Below are positions 27,611 to 36,930 of a stretch of DNA of 64,000 nucleotides, piece by piece (position 1 is the stretch's first letter; every line of letters starts with the position of its first letter). The position numbers and the translations under genes are program-made. The notes under the pieces were generated by a model. The model worked only from the letters and a program-made list of their open reading frames with translations. It was not told the origin of the DNA and ran no database searches. Source of the stretch: JAPOUP01 sp965203255 (GTDB lineage: Bacteria > Pseudomonadota > Alphaproteobacteria > Rhodobacterales > Rhodobacteraceae); assembly GCA_965203255.1 (NCBI GenBank), contig OZ241882.1:4030001-4094000 (forward strand), read 5' to 3'.

Positions 27611-29068
27611 ATGACCAACGTACAGATTGACGCCTCGATTGCCAAGAACGCCGATGGAAGCGTAGCCGTCGAAGCGACGCGGGAAGCCCTGATGGAGGCG
27701 GGTGCCGCCCTGGTGAAAAAAGCCACCGAGCTCGGCTTGGCGGGGGACGTGGCGGCGATGTACCGCCATGATCCGCTGACAGCCGAGAACCAGTTCCGGG
27801 ACATGCTCTTCGGCGTGGCTCGCACCATCCTGGCCGACGCGTTCACTGCGCTTGACGATCATGGCAAGACGGTCAAAGTCGAGGGGAAAACCTATCGCAA
27901 GGCCGCGCCCACGTCGGGCCGTGCGATGACGGTCTTCGGACCGGTCGACTTCCTGCGGTCTCGGTATCGTCCCGCGGGAACGGGTGCGTCCCTGATTCCG
28001 ACCGAAGCCCTCCTCCGCCTGATGCCCGGCAGGCTGACGCCGGCGGCGGCGGGCCTCTCGCTGTACCTGATGAGCAACCTGACGGCGCGCGAGAGCGAGG
28101 ACATGTGGGAGAAACTGTGCGGCCAGGGGCCCTCGGTGGCCTCCCTGGTGCGATTGTCCGGGGATGCCGGAACCTGCATGGAGGCGTGTTCCGACGATGT
28201 TCTGGACGGCCTCCGGGAGGAGGAAGAACTGCCGGAGGAGGCGACGTCGATCCTGGTTTCCCTGGACGGCGTCATGATGCGCATGCATGCCGAAACGACC
28301 GAAGAACCAGCCACGGACGCGGGCTGGCGCGAGGCGTCGAGCGGCGTGGTGGCCTTGGTCGATGGCAGCGGTAACCTGCTGGAAAGCCGGTACTTCGGCC
28401 GTCTTCCCGAGACCGGCAAGACGAGCCTGAAAGCACAGTTGACGGCGGAAGTACGCCACTGGCAGTCGGTCAATCCGGACCTGAAGCTGGTGGCGGTCGC
28501 TGACGGCGCGAAGGACAACTGGACGTTCCTGGAAGCGCTGGATCCCGAAGTCATGCTTCTAGATTTTTGGCATGTGACTCAACACCTTCAGGCTGCGGCC
28601 GACGCCGCCTTCGGTCCGAACACCGCCGCCGGGACGGTCTGGTTTGAGAAATGGCGGCACTGGCTGCGCCACGACCCCAAGGGGGCCAGCAAGGCGATCG
28701 ACGCCTTGCGCTACCTGATGCGGAAAGGCAAGGGAGCCGCCGTCATCCGGAGAGAACTGAACTTCTTCCGCAATCATCGTCACCGCATGCACTATGCGGA
28801 CGCTGCCGTCGCCGGCTTCCCCATCGGTTCCGGTGCCGTGGAAGCCGCCAACAAGGTGCTCGTGACGACCCGGATGAAACGCTCCGGGCAGCGCTGGGGC
28901 CGTGACGGCGGCCAGGGCGTCCTGAGCTTCCGGTCGCTTCTCAAGTCCGGACGTTTCGACCGAGCCTGGGCAGCATTGGTCCCGCGCCTGGGCCGCGGTG
29001 GCGGCTGGAAGCTGCCACCCTGCGCCAACGAGAACCGGCAGGTCGTGCAGGTCGCGCTCGTCGCATGA
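27611..29068 (+). CDS. ISKra4-family transposase
   Basis: A 485-residue DDE transposase. Conserved blocks are SILVSLDGVMMRMHAE (first D), LVAVADGAKDNWTFLEAL (second D) with MLLDFWHVTQHLQAAAD, and FPIGSGAVEAANKVLVTTRM near the C-terminus, characteristic of ISKra4 transposases. ATG 27611 is preceded by AAGGAGGAG; the earlier ATG at 27554 lacks such a site. The gene appears intact. Confidence 0.88.
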   Translation: MTNVQIDASIAKNADGSVAVEATREALMEAGAALVKKATELGLAGDVAAMYRHDPLTAENQFRDMLFGVARTILADAFTALDDHGKTVKVEGKTYRKAAPTSGRAMTVFGPVDFLRSRYRPAGTGASLIPTEALLRLMPGRLTPAAAGLSLYLMSNLTARESEDMWEKLCGQGPSVASLVRLSGDAGTCMEACSDDVLDGLREEEELPEEATSILVSLDGVMMRMHAETTEEPATDAGWREASSGVVALVDGSGNLLESRYFGRLPETGKTSLKAQLTAEVRHWQSVNPDLKLVAVADGAKDNWTFLEALDPEVMLLDFWHVTQHLQAAADAAFGPNTAAGTVWFEKWRHWLRHDPKGASKAIDALRYLMRKGKGAAVIRRELNFFRNHRHRMHYADAAVAGFPIGSGAVEAANKVLVTTRMKRSGQRWGRDGGQGVLSFRSLLKSGRFDRAWAALVPRLGRGGGWKLPPCANENRQVVQVALVA

Positions 29069-29212
29069 TTCTTGGCTAGGTCATTGTAAGAGCCCCATTC
29101 CAGTCCGAAGTGCAACACCAGTGGCGGTGTTGGGCGGTTTTCCTGCCGCATGATGTTGCGGATCGGCCAGGAAGCGGCGACAGTCCCCTTGTTGAGAAGA
29201 GAGGAGACTGCC

Positions 29213-30178
29213 ATGCCCGAGGGCTTCCGCCACCTGACCCATGGGGAAAGATGCCAGATCGGCGCACTGAAGGAAAGCGGGCTCTCCTACGGGGACATCG
29301 CGGCCCGTCTGGGCCGTGACCGTTCGTCGGTCTGGCGGGAGCTGCGCCGGAACGGCGGTGATTCGGGCTACAGCCCCGGCGAGGCGCAGGGGATGGCGGA
29401 GGCCCGCCGCAGCGCCGCCTCCTCGGTTCCGAGGAAGATGACTGCGGAGCGCTGGGCGCATGTGGAGGGGTGCCTGGCGGAGGGCTGGAGCCCGGAGCAG
29501 GTCGCGGGACGGCTGCGGCTGGAGGGTGGCTGGGCGGTGGGCCGCCAGTGGATATACGAGCGCCTGAAGGCCGACCGGAAGGCGGGCGGGGAGCTGTTCC
29601 TGCTGCTGCGCCGCCGCGGGAAGAAGCCCAACTGGCGTGGCGGGCGGCACTCGGGCCGTGGCCACATCCCGGGCCGGGTGGACATCTCGGAGAGGCCGGA
29701 GGAGGTGGAGAGGAAGGAGCGTGTCGGTGACTGGGAGGCGGACACGATCATCGGGAAGGGCCACAGCGGGGCGGTGGTCTCGCTTGTGGACCGTGCGTCG
29801 AAATACACGTATTTACAGAGGGTTGACCGGCGGACCTCGGCGGAGGTCTCCGCGGCGATGCTGGCGATGCTCCGGTCGTCCGCCGCGCCTGTCCACACGA
29901 TCACGGCGGACAACGGAAAGGAGTTCGCGGGCCACGCCGGCGTGGCGGAGGCGCTGAAGGCCTCCTTCTACTTCGCGACCCCCTACCACTCCTGGGAGAG
30001 GGGCCTGAACGAGCACACCAACGGGCTGGTGCGGCAGTACCTGCCGAAGGGGACGGACCTCCGGGCGGTCGGCGACGATGAGGTGAAGGGGGTGCAGGAC
30101 CGCCTGAACGCGCGTCCGCGCAGGGTGCTCGGCTACCGGACCCCCGCCGAGGTGTTCCGCCGGGCCCGCCCTCCCTGA
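29213..30178 (+). CDS. IS30-family transposase
   Basis: A 321-residue transposase from ATG 29213 (GAGGAG upstream). The N-terminal HTH reads HLTHGERCQIGALKESGLSY, GDIAARLGRDRSSVWRELRR. The catalytic DDE reads GDWEADTIIGKGHSGAVVSL (D), THITADNGKEF-type ITADNGKEFAGH (D) and GLNEHTNGLVRQYLPKGTDL (E), as in IS30. Intact. It moves the element by a circular intermediate in this family. Confidence 0.92.
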   Translation: MPEGFRHLTHGERCQIGALKESGLSYGDIAARLGRDRSSVWRELRRNGGDSGYSPGEAQGMAEARRSAASSVPRKMTAERWAHVEGCLAEGWSPEQVAGRLRLEGGWAVGRQWIYERLKADRKAGGELFLLLRRRGKKPNWRGGRHSGRGHIPGRVDISERPEEVERKERVGDWEADTIIGKGHSGAVVSLVDRASKYTYLQRVDRRTSAEVSAAMLAMLRSSAAPVHTITADNGKEFAGHAGVAEALKASFYFATPYHSWERGLNEHTNGLVRQYLPKGTDLRAVGDDEVKGVQDRLNARPRRVLGYRTPAEVFRRARPP

Positions 30179-30418
30179 CACCGCCGGCCCGCCTCCCGAC
30201 AGCGCGGATGGCCGCGCCGGGAGGGGGTGGAACGGATCAAGCCGTCGCGTCCGTCCGGGCTCCGGTCGGGCTGCGCCCTCCCTGCGCCCGGACGGACGCG
30301 ACCTGCCCCGGCGGCGGCCTTGCGCTGCCCTGAAAGCCCGGATATTCTCCTTCCGGACGGGACTGCAGCCGTTCCGGGGCCGGATCCGCCGTTCCCGGAG
30401 AGCCGCAAACCCCGCCTT

Positions 30419-30467
30419 CCGGCCATCTGCGCAGCTCGGGCTCCGCCCTCCCTGCGCAGATGGCCGG
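30419..30467. other. Long hairpin beside the IS30 right inverted repeat
   Basis: CCGGCCATCTGCGCAG and its perfect 16-base inverse flank a 17-base loop directly before the right inverted repeat. The IS30 remnant at 43503-43551 has the same hairpin with a partly different stem sequence (CCGGCCATTCC with GGAATGGCCGG) that keeps the pairing. Could stop transcription entering or leaving the element. Confidence 0.6.
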
Positions 30468-30534
30468 TGTTGCACTTCGGAATGGAAGTGGGGAGATTAA
30501 AAAGTGACCATATGAGAATCACACCCGCTGGCCC

Positions 30535-30556
30535 GGTCCATGCACCGGCCGAATAG
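30535..30556 (+). pseudogene. ccoN: Displaced 3' end of ccoN
   Basis: Joined to base 27364, this codes PVHAPAE and TAG in the ccoN frame, restoring a 534-residue CcoN. It shows the exact ancestral end of the gene, 13 bases before the ccoO start. Confidence 0.85.
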
Positions 30557-30569
30557 GGAGACCGAAGAC

Positions 30570-31298
30570 ATGGCGATCCTCGAAAAGCACAAGATCCTGG
30601 AGAAGAACGCGTCGCTTCTGCTGGTTTTCTCGTTTCTCGTGGTGACCATAGGCGGCATTGTGGAGATCGCACCGCTATTCTATCTCGAAAACACCATTGA
30701 GAAGGTGAAGGGGGTGCGGCCTTACTCGCCACTGGAGCTGGCGGGGCGCGACATCTACATCCGCGAAGGCTGTTACGTGTGCCACAGCCAGATGATCCGG
30801 CCGATGCGTGACGAGGTCGAACGCTATGGCCACTACTCGCTGGCAGCCGAGTCAATGTACGATCACCCGTTCCAGTGGGGCTCCAAACGAACGGGCCCGG
30901 ACCTTGCAAGGGTGGGCGGCCGCTATTCGGATGAATGGCATGTCGCCCATTTTGTCGATCCGCAGTCGGTCGTTCCGGAATCGGTTATGCCGAAATACGG
31001 ATTCCTCAAGGACAGGCCCGCCGAGCCCACTCACATCGAAGAACTCATGGTTGCCAACAATCTGGTCGGTGTGCCCTATACTGAGGACATGATCGCGGAG
31101 GCGCGTCCTGATTTTCGGGCACAGGCCGACCCCGAAGAAGGTGACATCGATGCGCTGTTTGAGCGCTATCCGGGAGCGCAGGCCCGAAACTTCGATGGCG
31201 AGCCTGGAATTTCGGAAATGGATGCGCTGATCGCATATATGCAGATGTTGGGCACGCTGGTCGATTTCTCGACGTTTGCCCCGGATCCGGATCGCTAG
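30570..31298 (+). CDS. ccoO: cbb3 oxidase monohaem cytochrome c subunit II
   Basis: A 242-residue subunit with an N-terminal membrane anchor (LLLVFSFLVVTIGGIVEIAP) and a periplasmic cytochrome c domain. REGCYVCHSQMIRPMRDE is the CxxCH haem site and ESVMPKYGFL carries the methionine ligand. It passes electrons from CcoP to CcoN. ATG 30570 follows AGGGAGACC. Intact, but its original promoter upstream of ccoN is separated by 3.2 kb of IS; transcription must read through both elements or start within them. Confidence 0.93.
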   Translation: MAILEKHKILEKNASLLLVFSFLVVTIGGIVEIAPLFYLENTIEKVKGVRPYSPLELAGRDIYIREGCYVCHSQMIRPMRDEVERYGHYSLAAESMYDHPFQWGSKRTGPDLARVGGRYSDEWHVAHFVDPQSVVPESVMPKYGFLKDRPAEPTHIEELMVANNLVGVPYTEDMIAEARPDFRAQADPEEGDIDALFERYPGAQARNFDGEPGISEMDALIAYMQMLGTLVDFSTFAPDPDR

Positions 31299-31310
31299 GA
31301 GAAAGGGTCG

Positions 31311-31496
31311 ATGGAGACCTATAGCCTTCTTCGAGAGGTTGCCGGCAGTTGGGGCTTGCTGCTGCTGGTCGCCTTCTTCATCGGCGCGGTGTTCTGGGTT
31401 TTCCGACCGGGTAGTCGCACCACCTACAGGGACACGGCTAACATACCTTTCCGACATGAGGACAGGCCTGCCGATACGCGAGAGGCGGAAGAATGA
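31311..31496 (+). CDS. ccoQ: cbb3 oxidase subunit CcoQ
   Basis: A 61-residue protein with one membrane helix (GLLLLVAFFIGAVFWVFRPG) and a polar tail, the usual CcoQ (FixQ) shape. It stabilises the cbb3 complex. 12 bases after ccoO; its TGA overlaps the ccoP ATG. Confidence 0.88.
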   Translation: METYSLLREVAGSWGLLLLVAFFIGAVFWVFRPGSRTTYRDTANIPFRHEDRPADTREAEE

Positions 31497-32389
31497 GTGC
31501 TGAAGAAAGGAAGAGCGCCGAAGGGTTTGGCACGACAGGCCACAGCTGGGATGGCATCGAGGAGTGGAACAATCCCCTTCCTCGCTGGTGGGTCTGGGTG
31601 TTCTATATCACGGTGATCTGGGGAATTGGGTACACGGTCGCCTATCCGGCCTGGCCGCTTATTGACAGGGCGACGGCTGGACTGTTGGGATATTCGACAC
31701 GGGCCGAGGTTGCCGAGCGAATTGGCGAGGCAGAGGCCCGGAACGCTGGATTTCATGAGCAGCTTGCTGCCGCGGACCTGTCGACGATTGCGGAAAATGG
31801 CGAATTGAGCAACTACGCGGTCCGTGCTGGTGCCGCGGTGTTCCGCAACAACTGCTCCCAATGTCATGGGGCTGGCGCCGATGGGTTGAGAATGGGTTCG
31901 GGATACCCCAACCTTCTTGATGACGATTGGTTATGGGGAGGCACGGCGGAGCAGATCGCCTATACCGTACGACACGGCATCCGTAACGAGCAGTCGGTCG
32001 ATGCGCATTGGTCGGAAATGCCTGCATTCGGACGCGATGAGATACTCACCGAGACCGAAATCCTGCAGGTCGTTCACTATGTACGTCGGCTCGCCGGACT
32101 TGGACATGACGCGGAGCATTCGGGACCGGGCGAGGAGGTTTTCCTGAATGAATGCTCAGCCTGCCATATGGAGGATGGAACCGGAGATCCGGAGCAGGGT
32201 GCGCCAAACCTTGCCGACGCCATTTGGCTATATGGCGGCGGCATTGAGGAACTGACGGAAACGGTGAGCAATGCGCGGTTCGGCGTGATGCCGGCCTGGG
32301 CGGAGGAATTTCGGGCGGGTGGAGGCTTGGACGATGCCGAAATCAATGCGGTTGCGGTTTACGTTCATGGGTTAGGCGGTGGGGAGTGA
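31493..32389 (+). CDS. ccoP: cbb3 oxidase dihaem cytochrome c subunit III
   Basis: A 298-residue protein with the CcoP N-terminal hallmark HSWDGIEEWNNPLPRWWVWV, a membrane helix, and two cytochrome c domains with FRNNCSQCHGAGADG and FLNECSACHMEDGTG. Accepts electrons from soluble cytochrome c or quinol-linked donors. Overlaps ccoQ by four bases. Complete. Confidence 0.94.
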   Translation: MSAEERKSAEGFGTTGHSWDGIEEWNNPLPRWWVWVFYITVIWGIGYTVAYPAWPLIDRATAGLLGYSTRAEVAERIGEAEARNAGFHEQLAAADLSTIAENGELSNYAVRAGAAVFRNNCSQCHGAGADGLRMGSGYPNLLDDDWLWGGTAEQIAYTVRHGIRNEQSVDAHWSEMPAFGRDEILTETEILQVVHYVRRLAGLGHDAEHSGPGEEVFLNECSACHMEDGTGDPEQGAPNLADAIWLYGGGIEELTETVSNARFGVMPAWAEEFRAGGGLDDAEINAVAVYVHGLGGGE

Positions 32390-32704
32390 TTGGGATCACG
32401 CATTGCTCTGCTGGTCGTCCAATCGAATTGCCTTGACCGGTTCCATCTCTGCGGCTGCCGGGCATTCCCCTGAAAGGACTCATTTGCCCGATTGGGTTCC
32501 GAACACTGGTCAGTTGATTGTCCTTAGCCTCGGATCCCTGCTTTGGCCGCGGTCCGCTGGAATGCGCTATCGCCGGTTGCCCGGCAGTTGGGCCGTCATT
32601 TTGATCCCAAGGAAATCGGATCTACCGCAAGGCCGTGTGGGACTTGCGCCGACATTGGGACCTTGGTCCTACCTGGACTGTCATACCATTCAGCGGCTGC
32701 GGGT
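32390..32704. other. Gap between ccoP and ccoG
   Basis: About 315 bases. No conserved frame and no convincing FNR box seen. The promoter for ccoGHIS, if separate, must be here. Confidence 0.35.
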
Positions 32705-34120
32705 ATGAACGCGCCTTCTCCCCCGTCGCTGTACGCAGCTCGTGAACCCGTCTTTCCGCGACGCGTCAGTGGGAAGTTCCGGAATCTCAAATGGGCGATT
32801 ATGGCTGCAACCCTTGGAATCTATTATATTGCCCCATGGATTCGCTGGGACCGAGGTTCCCAACTGCCGGATCAGGCGATTCTCGCGGATCTGGTGGGGA
32901 GACGTTTTTTCTTTTTCTGGATCGAGATATGGCCGCATGAATTCTACTTCATTGCCGGACTCCTGATAATGGCGGGGCTGGGCCTATTCCTGTTCACGAG
33001 TGCGCTGGGCCGGGTCTGGTGCGGCTACGCCTGCCCTCAGACAGTCTGGACGGATCTGTTCATTCTCACGGAACGATGGATCGAGGGAGATCGAAACGCC
33101 CGTGTGAGGCTATGGAACGCGAGTTGGGACTTCCGGAAATGCCGGCTACGGCTCGCAAAGTGGAGCGTTTGGTTTCTGATCGGGATTGCGACTGGAGGTG
33201 CCTGGGTATTCTACTTCACGGACGCACCGACGCTTGCAGTGGATCTGGTTAGCGGTTCGGCGCATCCAATCGCTTATTCCACGATGGCGATTCTGGCACT
33301 GACCACTGTGCTGTTTGGTGGCTTCGCGCGAGAGCAGGTGTGCATCTATATGTGCCCGTGGCCCAGGATCCAGTCGGCCATGATGGACGAGGAAACCATT
33401 ACCATCGGCTATCGGGACTGGCGTGGAGAGCCCCGCGGTAAAGGAAGGGAGCGGGAGGGTCTCGGAGACTGCATCGACTGTGACGCTTGCGCCAATGTCT
33501 GTCCGGTGGGAATCGACATCCGTGACGGTCAGCAACTTGCCTGCATTACCTGTGGGCTCTGTATCGATGCCTGTGACGATGTAATGGTCAAGATTGGAAA
33601 GCCACGTGGGTTGGTGGACTATTTGGCGCTGACAGATGAGGTGAACGAGCGGGCAGGCCGATCGACCAGGCCGGTTTGGAAACATGTGCTGCGTCCAAGA
33701 ACGCTTGTATATGCCGCACTCTGGTCAACCGTGGGAATTGGTCTTCTGACCGCCCTGTTCATTCGATCGGATATCGAGGTTACCGTCGCTCCAATCCGCA
33801 ATCCGACCTTTGTTACCCTTTCGGACGGCTCCATCCGCAATTCCTACGATCTTCGGCTCAGGAACAAGAATCCGGAGGATCGGCTGTTCCAGATTTCAGT
33901 CAAGGGAGATCCTGGCCTTCACATCCGTTTGGAGGGAACGGTTTACCAGTCCGTCACGGTGCCTGCGGATGAAACCATGCTGCAGCGGGTCTATATTGTA
34001 GCGCCGCGTGGATCAGAACCGGCGTCCGCAAGGCGTACTGAAGTTCGCTTCTGGGTGGAAGACCTGTCGGACGGCGACCGGGTGCATAGGGACAGCGTGT
34101 TCAATGGAACGGGATCATGA
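32705..34120 (+). CDS. ccoG: cbb3 oxidase assembly ferredoxin / copper reductase CcoG
   Basis: About 471 residues from ATG 32705 (MNAPSPPSLYAAREPVFPRR). Several membrane helices including the WCGYACPQTVWTDLF and CIYMCPWPRIQSAMMDE motifs. Two 4Fe-4S sites follow: CIDCDACANVCPVGIDIRDG and CITCGLCIDACDDVM. A C-terminal Ig-like domain comes after the last helix. CcoG (RdxA/FixG) reduces copper for the CcoN active site. Its TGA overlaps the ccoH ATG. Confidence 0.92.
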   Translation: MNAPSPPSLYAAREPVFPRRVSGKFRNLKWAIMAATLGIYYIAPWIRWDRGSQLPDQAILADLVGRRFFFFWIEIWPHEFYFIAGLLIMAGLGLFLFTSALGRVWCGYACPQTVWTDLFILTERWIEGDRNARVRLWNASWDFRKCRLRLAKWSVWFLIGIATGGAWVFYFTDAPTLAVDLVSGSAHPIAYSTMAILALTTVLFGGFAREQVCIYMCPWPRIQSAMMDEETITIGYRDWRGEPRGKGREREGLGDCIDCDACANVCPVGIDIRDGQQLACITCGLCIDACDDVMVKIGKPRGLVDYLALTDEVNERAGRSTRPVWKHVLRPRTLVYAALWSTVGIGLLTALFIRSDIEVTVAPIRNPTFVTLSDGSIRNSYDLRLRNKNPEDRLFQISVKGDPGLHIRLEGTVYQSVTVPADETMLQRVYIVAPRGSEPASARRTEVRFWVEDLSDGDRVHRDSVFNGTGS

Positions 34121-34578
34121 CCGACAGGCAGCTGACTGGACGAACTGTTTTCCTGATCCTGGTGGTGGGATTTGGTGTGGTGACCGGAGTGAACGCTATC
34201 ATGGCGGCACTTGCAGTGGGAACGTTTCCGGGGCTGGAGGCGAGGAATCCCTATGTCGTGAGTCAGACATTCGATGCCGACCGCGATGCGCAGGTTGCCC
34301 TTGGGTGGGATGTGTCAGTGACATTTGAACCGGGGCTGCTGCGTCTTTCCATACTCGACGACAAAGGACTGCCTGTCGAGCCCGTGACTCTTGACGCGAC
34401 GCTCGGCCGCGCCACCCATGTCAATGAAGATTTCACACCGGAATTCCGATTCGACGGGATGACCCATATCGCTGTTGCCGAACTTGCGCCCGGGAACTGG
34501 AACCTGAGATTCCGTGCAACCGCCTCTGACGGCACGGAGTTCAGGCAACGTGTTGTCGTCCATGTCGATGCCCAATAG
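34117..34578 (+). CDS. ccoH: FixH family protein
   Basis: 153 residues with one N-terminal membrane helix (FLILVVGFGVVTGVNAIMAA) and a periplasmic beta domain ending ELAPGNWNLRFRATASDG, the FixH fold. Needed for cbb3 assembly. Overlaps ccoG (ATGA) and ccoI (TAGTG). Confidence 0.88.
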   Translation: MTDRQLTGRTVFLILVVGFGVVTGVNAIMAALAVGTFPGLEARNPYVVSQTFDADRDAQVALGWDVSVTFEPGLLRLSILDDKGLPVEPVTLDATLGRATHVNEDFTPEFRFDGMTHIAVAELAPGNWNLRFRATASDGTEFRQRVVVHVDAQ

Positions 34579-36767
34579 TGACAGACCATGCGGATGTCAG
34601 ATCTGTTCAATCCTATGAAGAAATTCCCATGGGTGATCTGACCGACGGACGGGCCGAGGCGACTGAAACGCGGATCCTGCTCAGTCTGCCGGAAATCCAC
34701 TGCGCGGGGTGCATTGCGAGTGTTGAACGTGCGCTAAACGCAATGCCGAACGTGTGTGCTGCTCGGGTGAACCTTACGTTGAAGCGCGCCACGGTCAATG
34801 CCGCCGCCGGAACAGATGCCCGGGATATTGCCGAAGCACTGACACGCAAGGGCCATCGAGCTCAGGAGCTTGACCTGAAGACACTGGCCAGTGACCACAC
34901 CGAGAACATTGGCCGTGACCTTCTTATGCGGCTTGGTGTGGCTGGGTTCGCGATGATGAATGTTATGCTATTGTCGGTGGCCGTCTGGTCCGGTGCGGCC
35001 GACGCCACGCGTGACCTGTTTCACTGGCTCAGTGCGATGATTGCCATTCCGACAGTCGCGTATTCGGGAAAGCCGTTTTTTCGTAATGCATGGAGTGCGC
35101 TAAGATACTGGCGGCTGAATATGGATGTCCCGATCTCGGTTGCGATCATACTGGCAGTAAGCCTTTCGATTCATGAGACCGCCCTTGGCGGCCAGCATGC
35201 TTACTTTGACGCAGCTCTATCGCTCACGTTCTTTCTGCTTGCCGGGCGTTATCTCGACTACCGGACCCGTGCATCGGCGCGGTCGGCGGCGGCGGAACTC
35301 GCTGCGCTGGAATCGCCGCGTGCATTGAAGATTGATGGTGGAGAGGAATGCTTGGTTCCCGTAGCGGAACTGGAGCGGGGTGATCTGGTGCGGGTTCTGC
35401 CGGGTGGTCGAATGCCCGTCGATGGGGTGATCGAGTGCGGTCGCTCCGATATTGATCGCTCGCTGCTGACAGGCGAGAGTCTTCCGGCCTCAGTGGGAAT
35501 TGGCACGACAGTGGGCGCGGGCGAAATCAACCTGACCGGTGTATTGACGGTTCGGGTGATGGCGGCTGGAGAGGACAGCGCACTGCAGCGGCTTGCCGGT
35601 CTCGTCGCCGCCGCGGAACAGGCAAGGGACCGCTATGCGTCTTTGGCTGACCGGGCAGCGCGCATCTATGCACCGGTGGTCCATTTCCTAGCCATCGGGA
35701 CCTTTTTCGCATGGATGGCTGTGTCGGGCGACCTGCGCCTGTCACTCAACATTGCTGTAGCTGTTCTTATCATTACCTGTCCCTGTGCCCTTGGCCTTGC
35801 CGTTCCAGCGGTAGCCGCTGCGGCCAGCGGCCGGTTGTTCCGGCGCGGTTTGCTGGTCAAGAGCGCTTCCGCACTGGAACGGCTTTCCGAGGTCGACACA
35901 GTTGTCTTTGACAAGACCGGTGTCCTTACTGAGGGCAAGCCGCAGTTAACTGGAATTTCGGACTACGATGTTTCGGATCTCGCTCTGGCCCAGGCGCTTG
36001 GGCGAGGTTCCTCCCATCCTCTGGCGTCCGCACTTGCGGCAATCGACTTGGATGCGCTTCCGGAGCGGGACCGGCATGACGCGGAGTTGCGGAACATTCG
36101 CGAACGACCAGGCTATGGCGTGGAGGCGGAATGGCGTGGACAGATCGTTAGGCTTGGCCGTGCAAGCTGGGTTGGAGCAGCGGCGGTTGCGGGAACCGCA
36201 ACCTATCTGTGCGTTGGGGACCGAACGGTGACCATCCGCTTCGACGATGGCTTGCGTGAGGGGGCATTGAATACCGTCGAGGAATTGAACCGAATGGGAA
36301 TGACAGTCGTCCTGTTATCCGGTGATCATCCCGCCGCTGTTGTCGACATTGCAGCCCGAACGGGCATCAATGCGTTCGAAGCGGACGCTCAGCCAGAAGA
36401 AAAGGCACTTTACGTCAAGAGGTTGGGCGAAATCGGACATCGAGTGCTGATGGTCGGTGACGGTCTCAATGACACAGGTGCGCTAGCAGCTGCACATGCA
36501 TCGATTTCACCAGCGTCGGCACTCGACGCCGCCCGCGTGGTTTCTGACATTGTGCTCTGTGGCAACTCGCTGTGTCCGATTTCGGAAGCAATCCTGACGG
36601 CGCGTCGCGCCCGCAGTCGGATCAAGGAAAATTTCGCCATCGCCGCAATTTACAATGCCGTAGCCATTCCATTGGCGCTGTTGGGATTTGCCACGCCTCT
36701 CGCGGCGGCGCTTGCAATGTCGACCTCGTCGGTGTCTGTTTCACTCAATGCACTACGGTTGAGGTGA
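34578..36767 (+). CDS. ccoI: Copper-transporting P1B-type ATPase for cbb3 assembly
   Basis: 729 residues from a GTG that overlaps the ccoH stop by one base. The N-terminal HMA domain has IHCAGCIASVERAL. Eight membrane helices carry LIITCPCALGLAVPAVAAAA (CPC metal site). The phosphorylation motif is VFDKTGVLTEGKP, and MVGDGLNDTGALAAAHA is the hinge. It exports Cu(I) for insertion into CcoN. Translational coupling throughout ccoGHI. Confidence 0.93.
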   Translation: MTDHADVRSVQSYEEIPMGDLTDGRAEATETRILLSLPEIHCAGCIASVERALNAMPNVCAARVNLTLKRATVNAAAGTDARDIAEALTRKGHRAQELDLKTLASDHTENIGRDLLMRLGVAGFAMMNVMLLSVAVWSGAADATRDLFHWLSAMIAIPTVAYSGKPFFRNAWSALRYWRLNMDVPISVAIILAVSLSIHETALGGQHAYFDAALSLTFFLLAGRYLDYRTRASARSAAAELAALESPRALKIDGGEECLVPVAELERGDLVRVLPGGRMPVDGVIECGRSDIDRSLLTGESLPASVGIGTTVGAGEINLTGVLTVRVMAAGEDSALQRLAGLVAAAEQARDRYASLADRAARIYAPVVHFLAIGTFFAWMAVSGDLRLSLNIAVAVLIITCPCALGLAVPAVAAAASGRLFRRGLLVKSASALERLSEVDTVVFDKTGVLTEGKPQLTGISDYDVSDLALAQALGRGSSHPLASALAAIDLDALPERDRHDAELRNIRERPGYGVEAEWRGQIVRLGRASWVGAAAVAGTATYLCVGDRTVTIRFDDGLREGALNTVEELNRMGMTVVLLSGDHPAAVVDIAARTGINAFEADAQPEEKALYVKRLGEIGHRVLMVGDGLNDTGALAAAHASISPASALDAARVVSDIVLCGNSLCPISEAILTARRARSRIKENFAIAAIYNAVAIPLALLGFATPLAAALAMSTSSVSVSLNALRLR

Positions 36768-36771
36768 GTCA

Positions 36772-36930
36772 TTGGATGTTTTGGTTGTTCTGATTCCGGT
36801 TTCGCTGTTTCTCGGGGGCTTGGGTCTCGCCGCGTTTTTCTGGACGCTCAGATCTCGCCAATACGACGACCCCGAGGGTGACTCTCGCCGAATCTTGACG
36901 GACGAACATGATGACCGACCTGCTCAGTGA
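36772..36930 (+). CDS. ccoS: cbb3 oxidase maturation protein CcoS
   Basis: A 52-residue frame from TTG 36772, four bases after the ccoI stop: DVLVVLIPVSLFLGGLGLAA, FFWTLRSRQYDDPEGDSRRI and LTDEHDDRPAQ. One membrane helix followed by the conserved QYDDPEGD motif identifies CcoS. No ATG is available in frame near the start, so a TTG start is inferred. It completes ccoNOQPGHIS. Confidence 0.85.
   Translation: MDVLVVLIPVSLFLGGLGLAAFFWTLRSRQYDDPEGDSRRILTDEHDDRPAQ

Larger units (their letters stand above)
29093..30493 (+). mobile_element. IS30-family element
   Basis: Inverted repeats of about 27 bases: CCCCATTCCAGTCCGAAGTG with CAACACC on the left, and the inverse of CCCCACTTCCATTCCGAAGTG-like sequence with CAACACC on the right, flanked by AG. 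Right-end remnants of the same family occur at 43470-43580. Nested inside the ISKra4 element. Confidence 0.85.
27365..30526 (+). mobile_element. ISKra4-family element carrying an IS30
   Basis: The ends are GGGTGTGATT at 27365 and the inverted AATCACACCC ending at 30526, extended by a second matching block (TATGG, TTTTTAAT). Flanked by a perfect 8-bp duplication GCTGGCCC at 27357-27364 and 30527-30534. An IS30 (29093-30493) sits inside its right end. Inserted in the last codons of ccoN in the operon direction. Confidence 0.9.
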
